Notes: generated by a model not told the origin, from the sequence alone. A DNA stretch of 64,000 nt from Symsagittifera roscoffensis (GCF_963678635.1 NC_087062.1:85336890-85400889); one strand, 5' to 3'. Shown: positions 34,975 to 48,800, numbered from the stretch's first letter. A program made the numbers and translations.

Positions 34975-37900
34975 TTTTTTTCAAATTTTTTCGTTGGTCA
35001 TTAAAACACATTTTCGTCAACTATCTTGAATCATTGATCAAAAATTGAAAAACCGTTTGTAACAGAAACCAATGTTCTACCTTGTTTCAAGAAAAGTCTT
35101 CGAAAACAATTGAATTTGTTATCTTGTGGTCCATCTTTTTCTTTTATCTAATAAACCAAGGCCGCAACCAATTTAAAATCTATTTTTAATGAACTTTCCA
35201 GAAGCTTTATAGAAAAATTAAAAGCAACGCAACATTTGATGTTCGAAGTTTGTTGAATTTTGAGAAAATTTTATATCAGTGTTAGACTTACAACGTTGCG
35301 CCATCAAAGCTGTTTCTGAAGTTGCGGAACGGGGAGGGCTGTGCTGAAGATGTGAGCAATTAACAGGTGAATGTCAAAGGGCCGGTAAGTTGGTGATATT
35401 TGTTTGCAATTTTATTATCATTAGACTGCAAGTCAAATCGGTGTCTGAGCGACGGTAATCCAATAAATTGCTGCTGTATTGGCATTTGTGTGCGGTCCTA
35501 ACGCCAAAATCAATAAATTTTCTTTCATTGGCAATTCAACTGATTGGCTTGATTTATTATCAGAACTACAACTTTTGAAGGTATTTTTCCCGATGCTCTC
35601 CTAACATGCGATTATTGTCCTATTTTAATCAAATTGGCATGTGCATCTTGTAACAGAATCTATATATATTTATTATTTATACACAATCTTGTTAAACCAC
35701 GATACATAATAATAGTTGCTTTCTGGGGCATAAACATTTGGGGGCATAAGAAAGTTAAAGCGTATTTGATTGAAGTTAGGGCTCTTTTTCCTTTTCTGCC
35801 TCAACTCAAATATCTATCAAGATTATGGTGTAATGAGAAGTTTTACCAGGTTAAAAATGTGATCAAATATGCTTGCCGCGGCCTAATTAGTTCGCATGCT
35901 TTTTTGTAACAATTGGAGAAGGTTAACAAGAAAAATACCAGAACAAATTCAAAAACTCTAAGGTGGGAGGAAGATCTGAAAATAATTTCAAGTCAGCTAC
36001 ACAGTTTTTTAAGTCAAGCCAAAAAATCACCATTTTGTGGGGAAAATCACCATTTTGTGGGGAAAATATCTGACTTGAGAATATATGTTTAATATATTGG
36101 GATAAAAACTTCTTATTGTTCCGACCATTGAAAATGGGGAGGATTTTTGTATTCGGGTGTGTTTTAGTTTTTTTTCGGTTATTATTTCACGCAAAATCAG
36201 GTACCACAAATAATCACCGGAAAGCGTCGAGTGATATATCATATTAAAGCTTTTTAGTCGCGATTCGGTCCTGAAAAAGCCAAAAAATGTTGAACTTTTA
36301 GTTGCAAATTGCAGGGTTGGCCAAAAAACTGTACAAAATCAAACATGATCTTAAAACACTGGGGTGACTTCCTCAGAACAAATTGCACAAACGTTGCTTA
36401 TGTCCTGATAATAACTTCCAAAGTTCCGCAGGTTGATTCTAAATTAGTCGTATCAGTCAAAATTCATAGTGAAGGCAGAAATAAACTGCGCAAGCAAAAA
36501 AACTGAAAAACTCAAAAAAGTAGCTTTGAAGAGCAAGAAAAAAATGCAAAATAGAAATTTGTTTTGAAAATTGATTTCCCTGAACGGTAATTGAACCAGA
36601 GACTACGAGCACTTAAGTCGACTGTTTATCACAACTGTGCCACTAATGTTTTAACAAGCGAAACACTGGCCAATGTTAAAACGGAGAACATATGAAATTA
36701 AACTCTGAATACTATGCAGCAAACATGCCATCAAAAACTGCAATATTTTATGCAAGCTACATTAGAAAAAATGAGCTTCGTAATAAAACATAATCCTAGC
36801 AAGCGCGCTTAGGTACACATGTGGAAAATTTACATTAGCCTGTATTATTATTGTCTACAATAGCCTGTATTATAATCGTCAGCATCGATTGAACCATGTT
36901 TACTTAGCGTTAGTTTGCTGTTGTTGTTATTATTCCGTAGCGCTAGGTTACTAAAAAGCATATACTCCTATTAATTAGAACAACTCGGCCCTTTTATGAG
37001 CCCGTTAAATTTACGACTTCGGTTAAAAAAGTCAAAGCGTTTAAGAACACAAGCATTTGCTTGAATATTTATTAGATAAATGGCCTTGCGTGAGAAGACA
37101 TTTTCCTTTTAAAAATATTACAAAAAATTTTTTACAGAATTTATTTCGCATATATTTTGGAGGACAATTGCAAGACCTTTTAATTTGATTTCATTTTTTT
37201 TATTCAGCTTACACAAATCCAACCGAAGTACGAATTGAATCATCCAAGTAAGAAAAGTCACCCGACACCTACTTTATATAATTGTCATACACAGAGATGA
37301 AGCGGAGCTTCGCGTCATTGCGATACAACACAGTAGCAGTATTGCAAACTAGCGAATAGATAAAGAAACGAATACAATAACAATCGAAAATTTTTTCTGG
37401 AAAACGAAAAAAATTTCAGAAAAACAGCTGAAAAACACCACTATTATTAAACTAGCTTTTCCCTATTTATCGAGCGGCACTAAGTCTAAAAACAGCGGAC
37501 AGACGAACATCGAGCCGAAAACAGAAATTGTCATAAGAAAGTGTCAGAAAAAATTTCGAACAATTTAATTTTAAAACTTAAAATCTGCAACACACAATAT
37601 TTGAAATATATATTTTTTTCAAAATCAATGATTGTCTGTTTTTGAAACCATTTAGGGTGAATGTGCGAAAAAAAAATCAAACCAAAAAACAATGTCAGAG
37701 CTAATTTCAGTGAATCAAAAACAATTGCATCTACAATGAAAACTACTGACAGCACAAAATAATCCCTAGAGCTCTACCTCTAGGCAAAAAGAGGACAACG
37801 AAGTTGCTCAGGTTCTCAAATAAAACAATTTACCTGAAAGGAAAATTAATTACTGGAAAAAAGTCTAGTTCCCGATTACAAGACACTTGCTTTCACAAGT

Positions 37901-38503
37901 GTATCAAGTATCCGCCAATTTTTCAGCTGAATTGCAGCTGCATATGGTCCTTTTTATGATCATTTTTGAATTGATCTAAAACTGATTTCTTGTAAAATCA
38001 TCTTTTTAGATCAAAACACAGCGAAACTACTCTTTGCAAATAAAGGCAACAATTTGCTCTAAAAACGGCGAAAAGGAAAATGCAACAAAAAATGCCAGGA
38101 AACAAAATCAGCAACTAGTGAAGAATATATATTTTCTGAATATAGAGTTTCTGAAGCAAATGCTGGACATATGTTTTCAGTCTAATATGGGTTAACTAGC
38201 TTCTCGGCTCAAATAAGTCACTTACTCGTTTTGAATCAGAGATAAAATTGACAATTTGTCAAGTGCATAAAATTGCTTCAAACTTATTCCAACAAATTGA
38301 CAATTTGTCAATTTTTCGATACTCCAAAACTTACTGTGTGAAATTTCAATTCATTCTTAATCATTGAATCAAACTCATTCAATAAATAATATACCAATTT
38401 TGTTATCAACGATAGAAATAGATAATAACACTTCGAAGTCAAGATAAGCATCAATTTGCATTTTTAACCAAAGAACTGATAGTTAAGTATGTGATTTTAC
38501 ATA
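34975..38503. other. DNA between the long inverted repeats
   Basis: About 3.5 kb. No transposase or other protein was recognised. ORF 35634-35909 (plus) overlaps a segment (about 35780-35925) that is also found at 38600-38765 in the right arm, so it is repeat sequence. A SINE-like segment lies at 36585-36650, a GATATATCACTC-type repeat at 36010-36250, and a hairpin-bearing repeat (AGTCTAGTTCCCGATTACAA) near 37858-37905. Confidence 0.5.
36585..36650 (-). mobile_element. tRNA-derived SINE head
   Basis: On the minus strand, TGGCACAGTTGTGATAAAC resembles a tRNA A box and GGTTCAATTACC a B box, about 30 bases apart. The cloverleaf is degenerate, so this is a SINE head or tRNA pseudogene. Confidence 0.5.
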
Positions 38504-39250
38504 TAAACAAGACTACTCGTATCAGGGCGAAGCCCTGAATGTTCCGACTGCCTTTTAAGGTTTATGGAGCAGTAATAACATTAAAAAATTAAATGTAAGA
38601 AAAAATGGCTCTTTTTTTTTCCCCCCACCTCACATAAGGGTCAATTTCATGGTGTAACGAGGGGTTTTACAAGGTTAATTATGAAGACTAAAAATGTTTA
38701 TCATGGCTTATTTAGTTTGCATGCCAATTTTTGTAACATTCAGATAAAGTGAACAAAACATCACTTGTAAAATTTTGCAGGTGGGGGGGGGGGAAGGAAA
38801 AAGAGCCGAAAAAATAAAATGAAAATTTTTTTTCTTCTAAATTTTGAAACTTTTTATGAAAATCATCCCCCCACACGCCATACAAAGTACAAAAGGATAT
38901 ATTTTGCTCCTTGTAACAAACCAATTATGGCGAATAAGCTTCTTTTAACCAATTTGGAACTATTTCTAAGACGGATTAACTCTCCGCTTACGCGTCAATA
39001 GCGCGAAATATATCGCGCGTTAATTGTCCCAAATTGGCCAAAATGGCAATGTTTAAGCCCCCATAACTTTACGAAAAATGATCACAGGTGAAATATCTTT
39101 TCAAATTTGAGCTCAGGACAACAATACCTTTCGAATGATATAAAAAAAATTCCGTCAAAAATGGCTAGTTAAAAAGTCGAAATTTGTCTGAAGAAAAAAA
39201 ACCCACCCCGAGCACAAATATTCCGTTACTTTCGTATCGAAAGTCGGAAC
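38504..39250 (-). repeat. Long inverted repeat, right arm
   Basis: Reverse-complement partner of 34440-34974. It is longer because of about 165 extra bases (about 38600-38765), related to interior sequence at 35780-35925. It includes the same CAGGGCGAAGCCCTG hairpin near its inner end, and its outer end is CGAAAGTCGGAAC. No clear target-site duplication is seen outside the two arms. Confidence 0.85.
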
Positions 39251-39312
39251 AATAACATATAACTTGATTCGATTAAACGGAGAGTCGTCGGCTTGATAAA
39301 TCAGGAGAAATA

Positions 39313-39333
39313 AATATATATATATATATATAC
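39313..39333 (+). repeat. (TA)n microsatellite
   Basis: About ten TA dinucleotides in a row, just outside the long inverted repeat. Confidence 0.9.
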
Positions 39334-39618
39334 AACATCGAAACAACGTTTCTAAAACTAACAAATTTTCACAATTGTCGCAATTTAAGCCAACTTCACA
39401 GTCAACATACATCAGTCGATTCTCAATGAACTACAGTCATTTTCATCGCAGTTCAATCACGAGTCCTTACGGTTGATATTGTTGCTTAACAAATCATAGA
39501 TTTTCAGGTGATTCCACACTCGGTGTCACAGATTATTCATTAACTTCAAGCATCAAACCGTCCAAAAAAACAAGTTCTGAACAAGTTCGTATAGAGAGAA
39601 ACTGCATGTTGGTTGCTG

Positions 39619-39829
39619 TTAGATGGCGCCTCCCATGCGTATGACGTGGTAGCAGTGTTTACACACTCGCACGTTCTTGTCTAGGTGGAATTTTGGGATG
39701 GGCGACATCTGTTGTGAGCAGGGGGCACATAGTTCTCTGCCACAGTGTCTGCAGTGGTGTCTTCTGAAGGTCACTGTGAATTTGGCCACACACTCCATAC
39801 ACACGTCTGACTCACTCCACTTCGGTTCA
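39619..39829 (-). CDS. ANKFY1: ANKFY1 last exon: FYVE zinc finger
   Basis: Encodes the C-terminal FYVE domain and stop. Four CxxC-type pairs are present (CMEC, CRHC, CAPC, CKHC), together with the basic RRHHCRHCG signature and a RVC motif that contact phosphatidylinositol 3-phosphate. The N-terminal WxxD element reads WSESD, and the vertebrate ANKFY1 FYVE also departs from WxxD there. It ends RMGGAI-stop. Zinc ligands and lipid-binding residues are intact, so early-endosome targeting is expected. Confidence 0.93.
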
Positions 39830-42800
39830 CTAAAGTTCAAACATAAGTACTCAATTTATTATTTTCGCTTCACGTTTTGTCTATTGATGAAGCGCGCAAT
39901 TTTCGGTTACTACTTTGATTTATCAACTATACATTCGAAAAATGTACTCTAAATTTTGTTCCACATTTTTGGGCCGTTGACAAATATCAACAAAACTCTA
40001 AGCCAATGAGAAAACCAGATCAGTATCATATAGTCAAATCGGAAAACAGTACATTTTAAAGCATTAAATATTTTCTAGAGAGAAACTGCATGTTGGTTGC
40101 TGTTAGATGGCGCTCCACATGCGTATGACGAGGTAGCAGTATTTACAAACTTGCACGTTCTTGTCTAGGTAGAATTTTGGGATGGGCGACATCAGTTAGT
40201 TTTAAAGCATTCAAAGCAATGATTTTTCTTAATTTCGAGTCTTGCATCGAAAGTTCAACACCTATTACGTCAACTTTTCCAGTCTAATATGATTATAAAA
40301 ATCACTATTTATCTTAAATTTACGTCTGCATCGGATGTTTACCACCCAATTAAGACAAAACTTTCAACGACTAAAATTACGAAAAAATTTGAAAGTTCAA
40401 CACGAATTACCACAAAAATTTTCAACGACGAACACAACAACAAAATTCAGGTACAAAAAAAAATAAAATTTTCTTTTTTTACAACTTGCATCTTTTTTTA
40501 CAACTTGAACTCAAGAAAACTGAAATAGCAAAAAATTTTCAAAGCAGTGCTTGGTCGAACCACTGACCTTCGTCTTTATAAGCATGTGCGTTACCTCTTC
40601 GCCACGTGGGAAAACTAACGTCTGACGTGTGATTTAATATGAACCAAAGGTAAAATGATTCAAGTGATTCTGTTTAACTAGTTGTTAACCCGAAAAAAGT
40701 CTTCATTCCGGTTTGATAGCGCTTGCTAAATCGCAAGCGTAAATAGTTGAAATGAATCTTGAGACATCATTCAAACTCAATTACCGGACCCGAAATTGAG
40801 TAAAAAACTGAAAGTAATTGCCTCCGAAAGTCAAAAACTTTGACAGAAATTAAAATTAATTTGTTAAAAGAAGCAGGAGCGAATCTAGTTTTTTTCGATT
40901 ATGTCAAACTTTTCCAACAAATCAAGACTAACAAAAACTATAGAGTCGTGTACCTGCTGACAAGTTTGAGCAGCCCGTGTAATAGATCAGTAGTGGGTGC
41001 AGGATATGTGAATATACTGAGTGCCTGTTTGTTCACAGTTCCCAATGTCACCCCCCTGGTCACCAGAGCACGACACAGTTGGGAGTGACCGTTGATGTAA
41101 GCGAGGAGTAACATCGTATTTCCCTCTGAGTCTTCGTCGTTCAGCGAAATTGTATTACCTGGAAAAAAAATTATTACTCAATTTTTATTCTAATTAACTT
41201 TAAATTAGGACGTATGAGCTCTTAACTTGAAAGCAATTGACCCTAATTCTGGGCAGTGTCAAGATATCAAAATTTCTTAACAACCTTCCTGATAAACCAA
41301 AAAATTACATACACACACTCTCTATAATCTTCTCGAAAAAATACAAACATCATCCACAGATAGTTGGAAAAATGTCAATGAACTCAAGAAAACCGAAATA
41401 GCAAAAAATTTTCAGAGCAGTGCTTGGTCGAACCACTGACCTTCGTCTTTATAAGCATGTGCGTTACCTCTTCGCCACGTGGGAAAACTAACGTCTGACG
41501 TGTGATTTAATATGAACCAAAGGTAAAATGATTCAAGTGATTCTGTTTAACTAGTTGTTAACCCGAAAAAAGTCTTCATTCCGGTTTGATAGCGCTTGCT
41601 AAATCGCAAGCGTAAATAGTTGAAATGAATCTTGAGACATCATTCAAACTCAATTACCGGACCCGAAATTGAGTAAAAAAATGAAAGTAATTGCCTCCGA
41701 AAGTCAAAAACTTTGACAGAAATCAAAAATTAATTTGTTAAAAGAAGCAGGAGCTAATCTAGTTTTTTTTCGAAAGGCTGAGCGGATTTTCAAAAATAGT
41801 TCTTCAAATATTTGGTTGAACTTTTTTGGTCGACCAATTTGACTTTTCAAACTCTCCTGAAAAATTGGAAAGAACAGCTTGCCAAAAATTTTTGCGCCGC
41901 AGTTGAGTTCGCAAAAACAGGCCAAAAGGTCCGATTTAGGCTGTTTTTCAAAATTTGATGCGTTTTTTGCAACCTAATCTTATTTGAAATGCGCCTTTAG
42001 AAAAAATTTAGGATTGGTCGAACAGATGGATGTGGCAGCAGTTAGGAATTTCTCTAATCTTCAATTCATAAAAAATCATAGCCATGGTAGCCATCTTCGA
42101 AATATGAGACAATTACGAATCTGCATCTAAGTTTCATGAAAACATTTCAGTAAACATTTACCATTACGTGTTGACGAAACTACTGCAAATATCATATTGT
42201 TGGTAATCAAAAAACTTTTTTTCGTGATTTTCAATAGTTAGGTAAACATATAAACTATCATGTGATCACTCAAAGTCAAATTAGCAGTCTCTGAAAAAAA
42301 ACGACTATTTTTCCTTCCTTCATGGCAGGTTTTCAATTTCTATGATAGTTTTTTCGCGCTATTATAGCTTTAAACAAGTACAAAATTTAGACAACTTTTT
42401 GAAGCTAGAAGGGGATGGGAAACGGGAAAATGACCAGTTTTTTAGAGAGCATCAAAAAACCACATTAGTGAGGAGCGCATTTCGGTTTTAAGTTTTTTCA
42501 TTACAACCCCCCTCCCATAATAGACAGTGAAGACAAAACTTTTTCTTAATAGCTAGCTTAATAGGCTGGGGGGGGGGGAATTGAAAATAAGCCCGGCATA
42601 TTTTATCACAGCACAATACCTGCGGCGTTGAGTAGTAGTGGGAATATGGACATTACAGAAGTGGAGTCTGCTTTTGAGGAACAAGCGGCCAAAGTATGCA
42701 GCACATTGCGTCCACGAGCATTCTTCAGTCTCAAGTCAATCTTGTTCTTGCTCAGTTCTGAATAAAGAACCCGAATTTTACAGAATCCGCAGTATATAAA

Positions 42801-45800
42801 CAATGCTTCTTCGCTTAAACTAAGCTAGTAAAAATAAGCACTTTTTTTGCTGAGAATTGAAGTTTAACCTGCAATGTTCACATCGTCCAATTGTTACAAA
42901 AAAAGTGGCATGCGGAACAATTACAATAAAATTGATGTTTTTAGACGAGGGGAGCGGGGGGGTTAAATGTATAAGCCATGAGCTCGTATCCATGTGCCGA
43001 GACATCTCTTAGAATCGTCCTTTTTAAATTTTCACACAGAGGCAAACACTAGCAAGAAAACGACAAAAGCAGCTCTATCAAAAGTAATAAGAAAAAGTAC
43101 AAATAAACCTCAAATTAGTAAAACTTTGCTATGATTCGGCTTCGTACCTGCGACCTCGAAATTAAGAGTCTCACGCCCTTCTCTGACCGTCAAACATTAG
43201 CTACATACAAAGCAAAGAACAGATGCTATCAAATTTCAATACTAAAGATCGTGATGAAGGGGCACTTTTATTTGCGAATTAAGTTGGAAAACATAGCCAA
43301 TCGAAGATTGGAAAAGAGTAATGAACGCAAGTAAGCACAAAAAAACACTGAACTTGATTTTAAAAAAGCTAAACTTTCGAATATCAAAGAAAAAAAATAG
43401 ATGCGCTTCAAGCTCTTTGAATTTCTAGAACGACTAATGATTGGCGCTTTTTTGATAACATTAACCCAAATTGAGAAAACGGGATCAACAGGTTAAAGTT
43501 TTTATTCCGCTGGAAATCTAAACATAGCCAACTGAAAGTTGGAAAAGAGTATTGAACGCAAGGAAACTAAAAAAACGACTTGTTTTTTTTTCGAAAAACT
43601 TAACTGTTGAATTTCGAAGAAAAATAGATGGCCTTAAAGCTTTTCATTTGTAGAACAATTTATGAAGGACACTTTTGTGTTAAAATTAACCCAATTTGAG
43701 AAAACTGGATCAATCGGTAAAACTTTTCTTTCGCTGGGAAATCTAATAATTAATTTCCATTTTCGAAAAAAAAAAGACGATCACGTTTTTCATGACCTTA
43801 AAAATTTTGCTGTTCGACAGCGCAGTTTGCCTTCCTATTAATAAAAGAAATGCACTGAACTTGAAAAGAAATCACAAGTCAAACCGCGAAAAATCAAAAT
43901 TGAGCGTCAACAAATTTTAAGACTTTTTCCTGAAAAAAAAACAAAAAAAATCTGCAAGACTTATATAAAATTACTAAACGTTCATTAAATTCCACTTCCA
44001 AAACTATATATTTTTCACGTTTTTTGCGCCATTTCCAAGTTCGTAGTTGGAAAGTGCTATCTACGTCACTTTCAGCAGATAAATTTCAATTGAACTCAAA
44101 AAGTGCATACATACCTAAGTGCATTCATAAAAGCAGCCAGATGTATGAATGCACATCTGTAGTTATAAGAGACTTTTATGCACATTTTAGGACTTTTTCC
44201 TAAAAAAAAAACAAAAGGAAAATCAGCAAGACCTATATAAGAGTCTTGACTGCGTTCATTAGTCTTTAAAAAAAGAGAGTCATACTAATACACTACGCTA
44301 GCTAGTGTAAATATCCATGAAGCAAAACAAATCAGATCCTGGAGCTGAAAAAAGTTCAACATCATCACAGAGATCAATCAACAAATTAAAGATATTTATC
44401 CATTTATTGAAACAATAGAGGATATGCTTTAATTTAGATGGCGCTAAGGCTTATCTTGGACTGCTTTAGCTTATCATTAGGTCTCATCTCTACTGCAAGA
44501 ATTTAATTAACTTAATTCAAGTCCAAATGACGATTTCTAATCTCTTCCACACCCCCCCTAAACTTCCTGTGTATTATTGCCAAATCTCATTTTTAAAGAT
44601 ATAATCCGTGATATAATCCAATAGTACGCCTGCATATCTCAAAACTTCCATCATCGTCGCTAAAAGCAACTCCTAAACCAGAAAAGAAGACAAAGAGTCA
44701 GGAAGATACCCGATTTTTTGTCAGCGACTTATATGCAAACATTATCCCCATATCTCTACGCAGGGGCGGATCTAGGATTTTCTCGACGGTGGGGGGGATT
44801 TTCAAAAAATGTTCGAAAATTTAGGTCGACCAAAATGATAATCCGAGCTCTCCCAAAGCAGTAAAAAGAACCTGTTTTGGCCAAAATTTGTGCACAGCAG
44901 GCAAAATTTTGAAGTGCATTTTTAGGCACTTTTTCGAAAATTTTTACCAAAAAAAGCGTTTTTTCGGCGCGCGCTCCCCTCTAAAAATTAGTATGTGTTG
45001 GGGCCAAAGGTGCCTTTAGAAAAAATTTAGGCCCGTCAGCCAAAAATGGATATCCTAAATTAGTACAAAGGGGGACTCTTTGGGTCGAATCCCTGGGGGG
45101 GGGGCTCCCCCCCCTAAATCCGCCCCTGACTCTAAGTCACATTCATACGAAACTTTTAGTCAATTGAAATGGACCCAGGTTTTGAATGAGAAAACGACAA
45201 CGCGTAAATCGAATTGCTTATAAATCAGGAATAAGTTTTCAACATGTGTTACAACTTTCCTTTATAGAAAAGCTAATCAAATACGGTGAAGATAGATTTG
45301 AAACACAATGAGGTCAACCATTAACTTTAATTCTTATTTCACAAATTATACTTTTTGTATGAAATTACTTGAAATTTATTGCTTGCTGAAAGAATCATCT
45401 TCCCTATCAGATTTGAAAATTTGACTGATTTCTGAAAACCTTTGCTTTGAGCTTCGCTGAGAGACCGTTTAAAAAGTTAGAGAGCTGGAGGTCAAATATA
45501 AACCGTTAAAAAGTTAGAGAGCTGGAGGAAAATTGAGCGTTAACAAACTTACATAAATTTTCTGGATACTATTTTCCAACTAAGTTTTGAAAATTGCATG
45601 CAGAATGAAAAAAATCAACTAGCCGAGTATGCGTTTAATAGTGTAGACGTGTCTGCTTTTTACTGCCAAATGCAGTGGTGTATTTCCTTCTGCATCTTGG
45701 ATATTCACATCAGCGCCTCCGTTTTCCAGCAGAATAGCACACAACTCATGACTTCCCCTATCGGCCGCTTAAACATGGACATAGTTTAAAAACTTACATC

Positions 45801-48800
45801 GCCCAAATTTACAAACTTATAGAGAGTACAAAGAGTTGCGATACAACAGTATCATAAAAAAATCAAAAAAAAAATAACAAAAAATGCTGAAAAAAACTAG
45901 GTGAACCAACATTAATTTGATAAAAGACACCTAGGGCTCAACTAAAGCTGGAGGTACGCATATGATATGCTTTTGAATTTGTTGTACTGATGCGGGACGA
46001 AATGCGTAATTTCAAAAACTGGACTTTGCCCCACAACCTTAGTTGTTTCTCTACTAAAATAAGTGAGGAAAGCGAAAATTTTTGAGATTTTGGAATGTTC
46101 TTCAAAACCTTCTTTAAAAGTTCTCTAACAAAAAAAATAGGAAGTAGCCGCTTCTGCAGAAAAAATTCTCGCAACCGCTTCGTTCAGTTGAAATTTTCAT
46201 CTCAGATTTGATAGGGTAGTTTCAAAGAAAAATTAGAAAAACGATAAAATTCAAAAACATGACTTTCCGATAGCGTTAACTTTTTTCTGCTAGAAGCAGT
46301 TTGTGGCCGGTAAAGTAGAGAAGAATCCCAAAATCGAATTTCTCGTTTGAACACTCAACCTGAGAATAAGCACGACAATTTTTGAGTGGATTAAAAAACT
46401 TCTGAAAAACGGTCCAATTTTTTAAACTTTCACTTGTTTAAATGCCATAACTTTTTTCTGAAAGAAACTTGGCGTAGCAAAACAGGAAGGTTAATTTCCA
46501 ACAACCTGTTGGGTCGATTAAACCTATGATATTAGATTTGGCAGGATATTTATCAAAAAAAGTCCAAAAAACGGTCAAGAAATAAGAAAGTGACATTTCT
46601 GAGCTTTTTGTTATAAAAAACAGTTGGGCGTAGCCGCTTATGCAAAAGAAATTCAGCCTAGGTTTGGATGGCCATATTTTTTTGAGTCGAAAAAATTGGG
46701 CGTAGCCGCGTATGCAAAGGAGCTTCCCAAAACCCGTTCTTTGGATTGAAACCAAAATCTCAGACACGAGACTGATTTTTGGTTAAATTCATAAAATTTA
46801 CAAAAAAAAAACGCTCAAAGAATTGACTTTTCCGAGGACGATAAATTTTTAAGAAACAAAAAACCGTTATTCCCATTGAACCCAAAACCTCAGGTTTGGG
46901 AGGTTATTTCTTGAGAAAAATTTTAAAATTTTAGAAAACGGTTTAAAAAAAATCAAAAACTTTCGGAGGGCTACTATAATTTTATGAGTTAAAAGTTTGA
47001 GTACAATCGCTAATCGACGGGCGCTCTCAGATTTGTTAGGTTAGTTTTTGAGAAAAGATCGGTGAAATATTTACCCCACAGACCTTTTCGAAGGGCAAAA
47101 AATATTAAAATTTTCCAGAGCGTCTCAAAAAAAAATAAAAACACCCCTACACTTTCATAATAACTGTTTTTTATCAAACAAGAAATCTAGGCAAACAAGC
47201 CAAGCAAAAAATTACAAAGCTTACGAAGCTGATAACAAGGCCGACTATCTTTGAGAAGACACCAGTTGTGCCGAAAAAAACTGATTGTATATAAAAATAA
47301 ACTTTAAAAAGTTTCAAGCCCTAGAAATAGAAAAAACTAATAGAAGCTAAACACTGAAAAATAAAGAAAATTGAAGAAAAATACCCAAATGCAGTGCTGT
47401 TTGAACAACTCTTGTGACCGCGTTTACATTGGCGCCCGCGAGAATCAGATTTCGCATGATCATCTGAAGTGAGTCGTTGTTCGGTTGGGCGGAGAGAGCA
47501 GCCACATGTAGAGGCGTCATGTCTGACTTGTCTTGCATTCTTACGTTCACGTTGGCTCTACAGGTCAGCAGAAAGAGGACAGACTGAAGGTCAACTGATT
47601 GTGCTGAAACAAAACCAATTAAGTACCTCTTCAAATACCCCTATAACAATAGAGAGAAAGCCGTTAACAAGTACCATATTTCCAAACTTTAAACATTGAA
47701 TTGATAGGGGTGGCTATTCATTAATAGGTACCATAGGGGTGGGGGAATGATAAAGAGATGCAAAATAAACACGGAGGCGAGGCTTCGCTTCGGAAACACT
47801 AGCGAGAAAACGACAAAAAGCAGCTCTATAAAGTGCCTTAAGAAAAAGTAGAAATAAGCCTCGAATTAGTAATATTTCGGCTTAGTCTTTCATCTCCGAC
47901 CGATCGCTACCCAGAGATTGTGAGTCTGACGCACTAACAACAACGCTAAATAAATCACAAACACTGGCCACAAATAAAGCAGAGAAGAGATGCTATGAAA
48001 TTTCCAATGCTACAGATCGTGATTATAGCACAAGTGCCACAAATAAGTGAACACTTTTAATGAGCACTTTTATGTGAAGGTTCGTACTGATACACTAAGC
48101 TGCTGGCTAGTGTAAGCACCGGAAAGATAAGGGCTTTCCGCCGTGGAGCGTGGTTTTAGATATGAACAATTGAAAGCCTTTTTTTTTTGATTTTTTCTTA
48201 AATCAGTTTGGACAGATTATTCGATACAAAAAACGGTATACAATTAGACACGGAAACTTTACAAACACAAGCAAAAATACGGAAACAGTAGCTCTCAAAA
48301 GGCAAAGAAAAGATAAGGACAAAACAGACAAAAAAAGTCTTGTAAAATAAACTTTTCACTACTTGTGCCAAATTTGAATTGAAAACCTGAGAATACGAGT
48401 CTCTCGTCTTCACATCTGAGCCATAGCCGCTTAAAAAGGCAGAAACCAAAAAGGCCGATAGAACAGATGCTTTTAAATGGCTATGCTATGCAGCAAAAGT
48501 TCCACCATATGGGCAGTTTTATTTGCGAGTTTTCTTAGTAAAAAAGATAGATTCGTAATAAATTTATGAGATAGCAAAAACTGTTACTACCAAGTACAGC
48601 AATTGCAGAGTAAGTATCACGGATTGTGCCGACTATATTTATCGTAGCAGAACAAAATGAAAACAAAAAACAAATATCATAAAAAAAATTATTAGAAGGC
48701 GAAATAAAACTTCACGTCATCAACTTCTCGATTCGATATTGTGAAATCATAAAAGTTGAAACCTATGCATACCCTCGCAAAGACATACAAGGATAAAATC

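Noticed and set aside
35634-35909. 91-codon plus-strand ORF inside the inverted-repeat interval
   Set aside because: Overlaps repeat sequence also present at 38600-38765 and has no recognisable domain.
44761-45128. Possible LTR or SINE
   Set aside because: Inverted CAGGGGCGGAT termini and octamer-like flanks fit a hAT-type MITE; there is no pol III box or polyadenylation tail.
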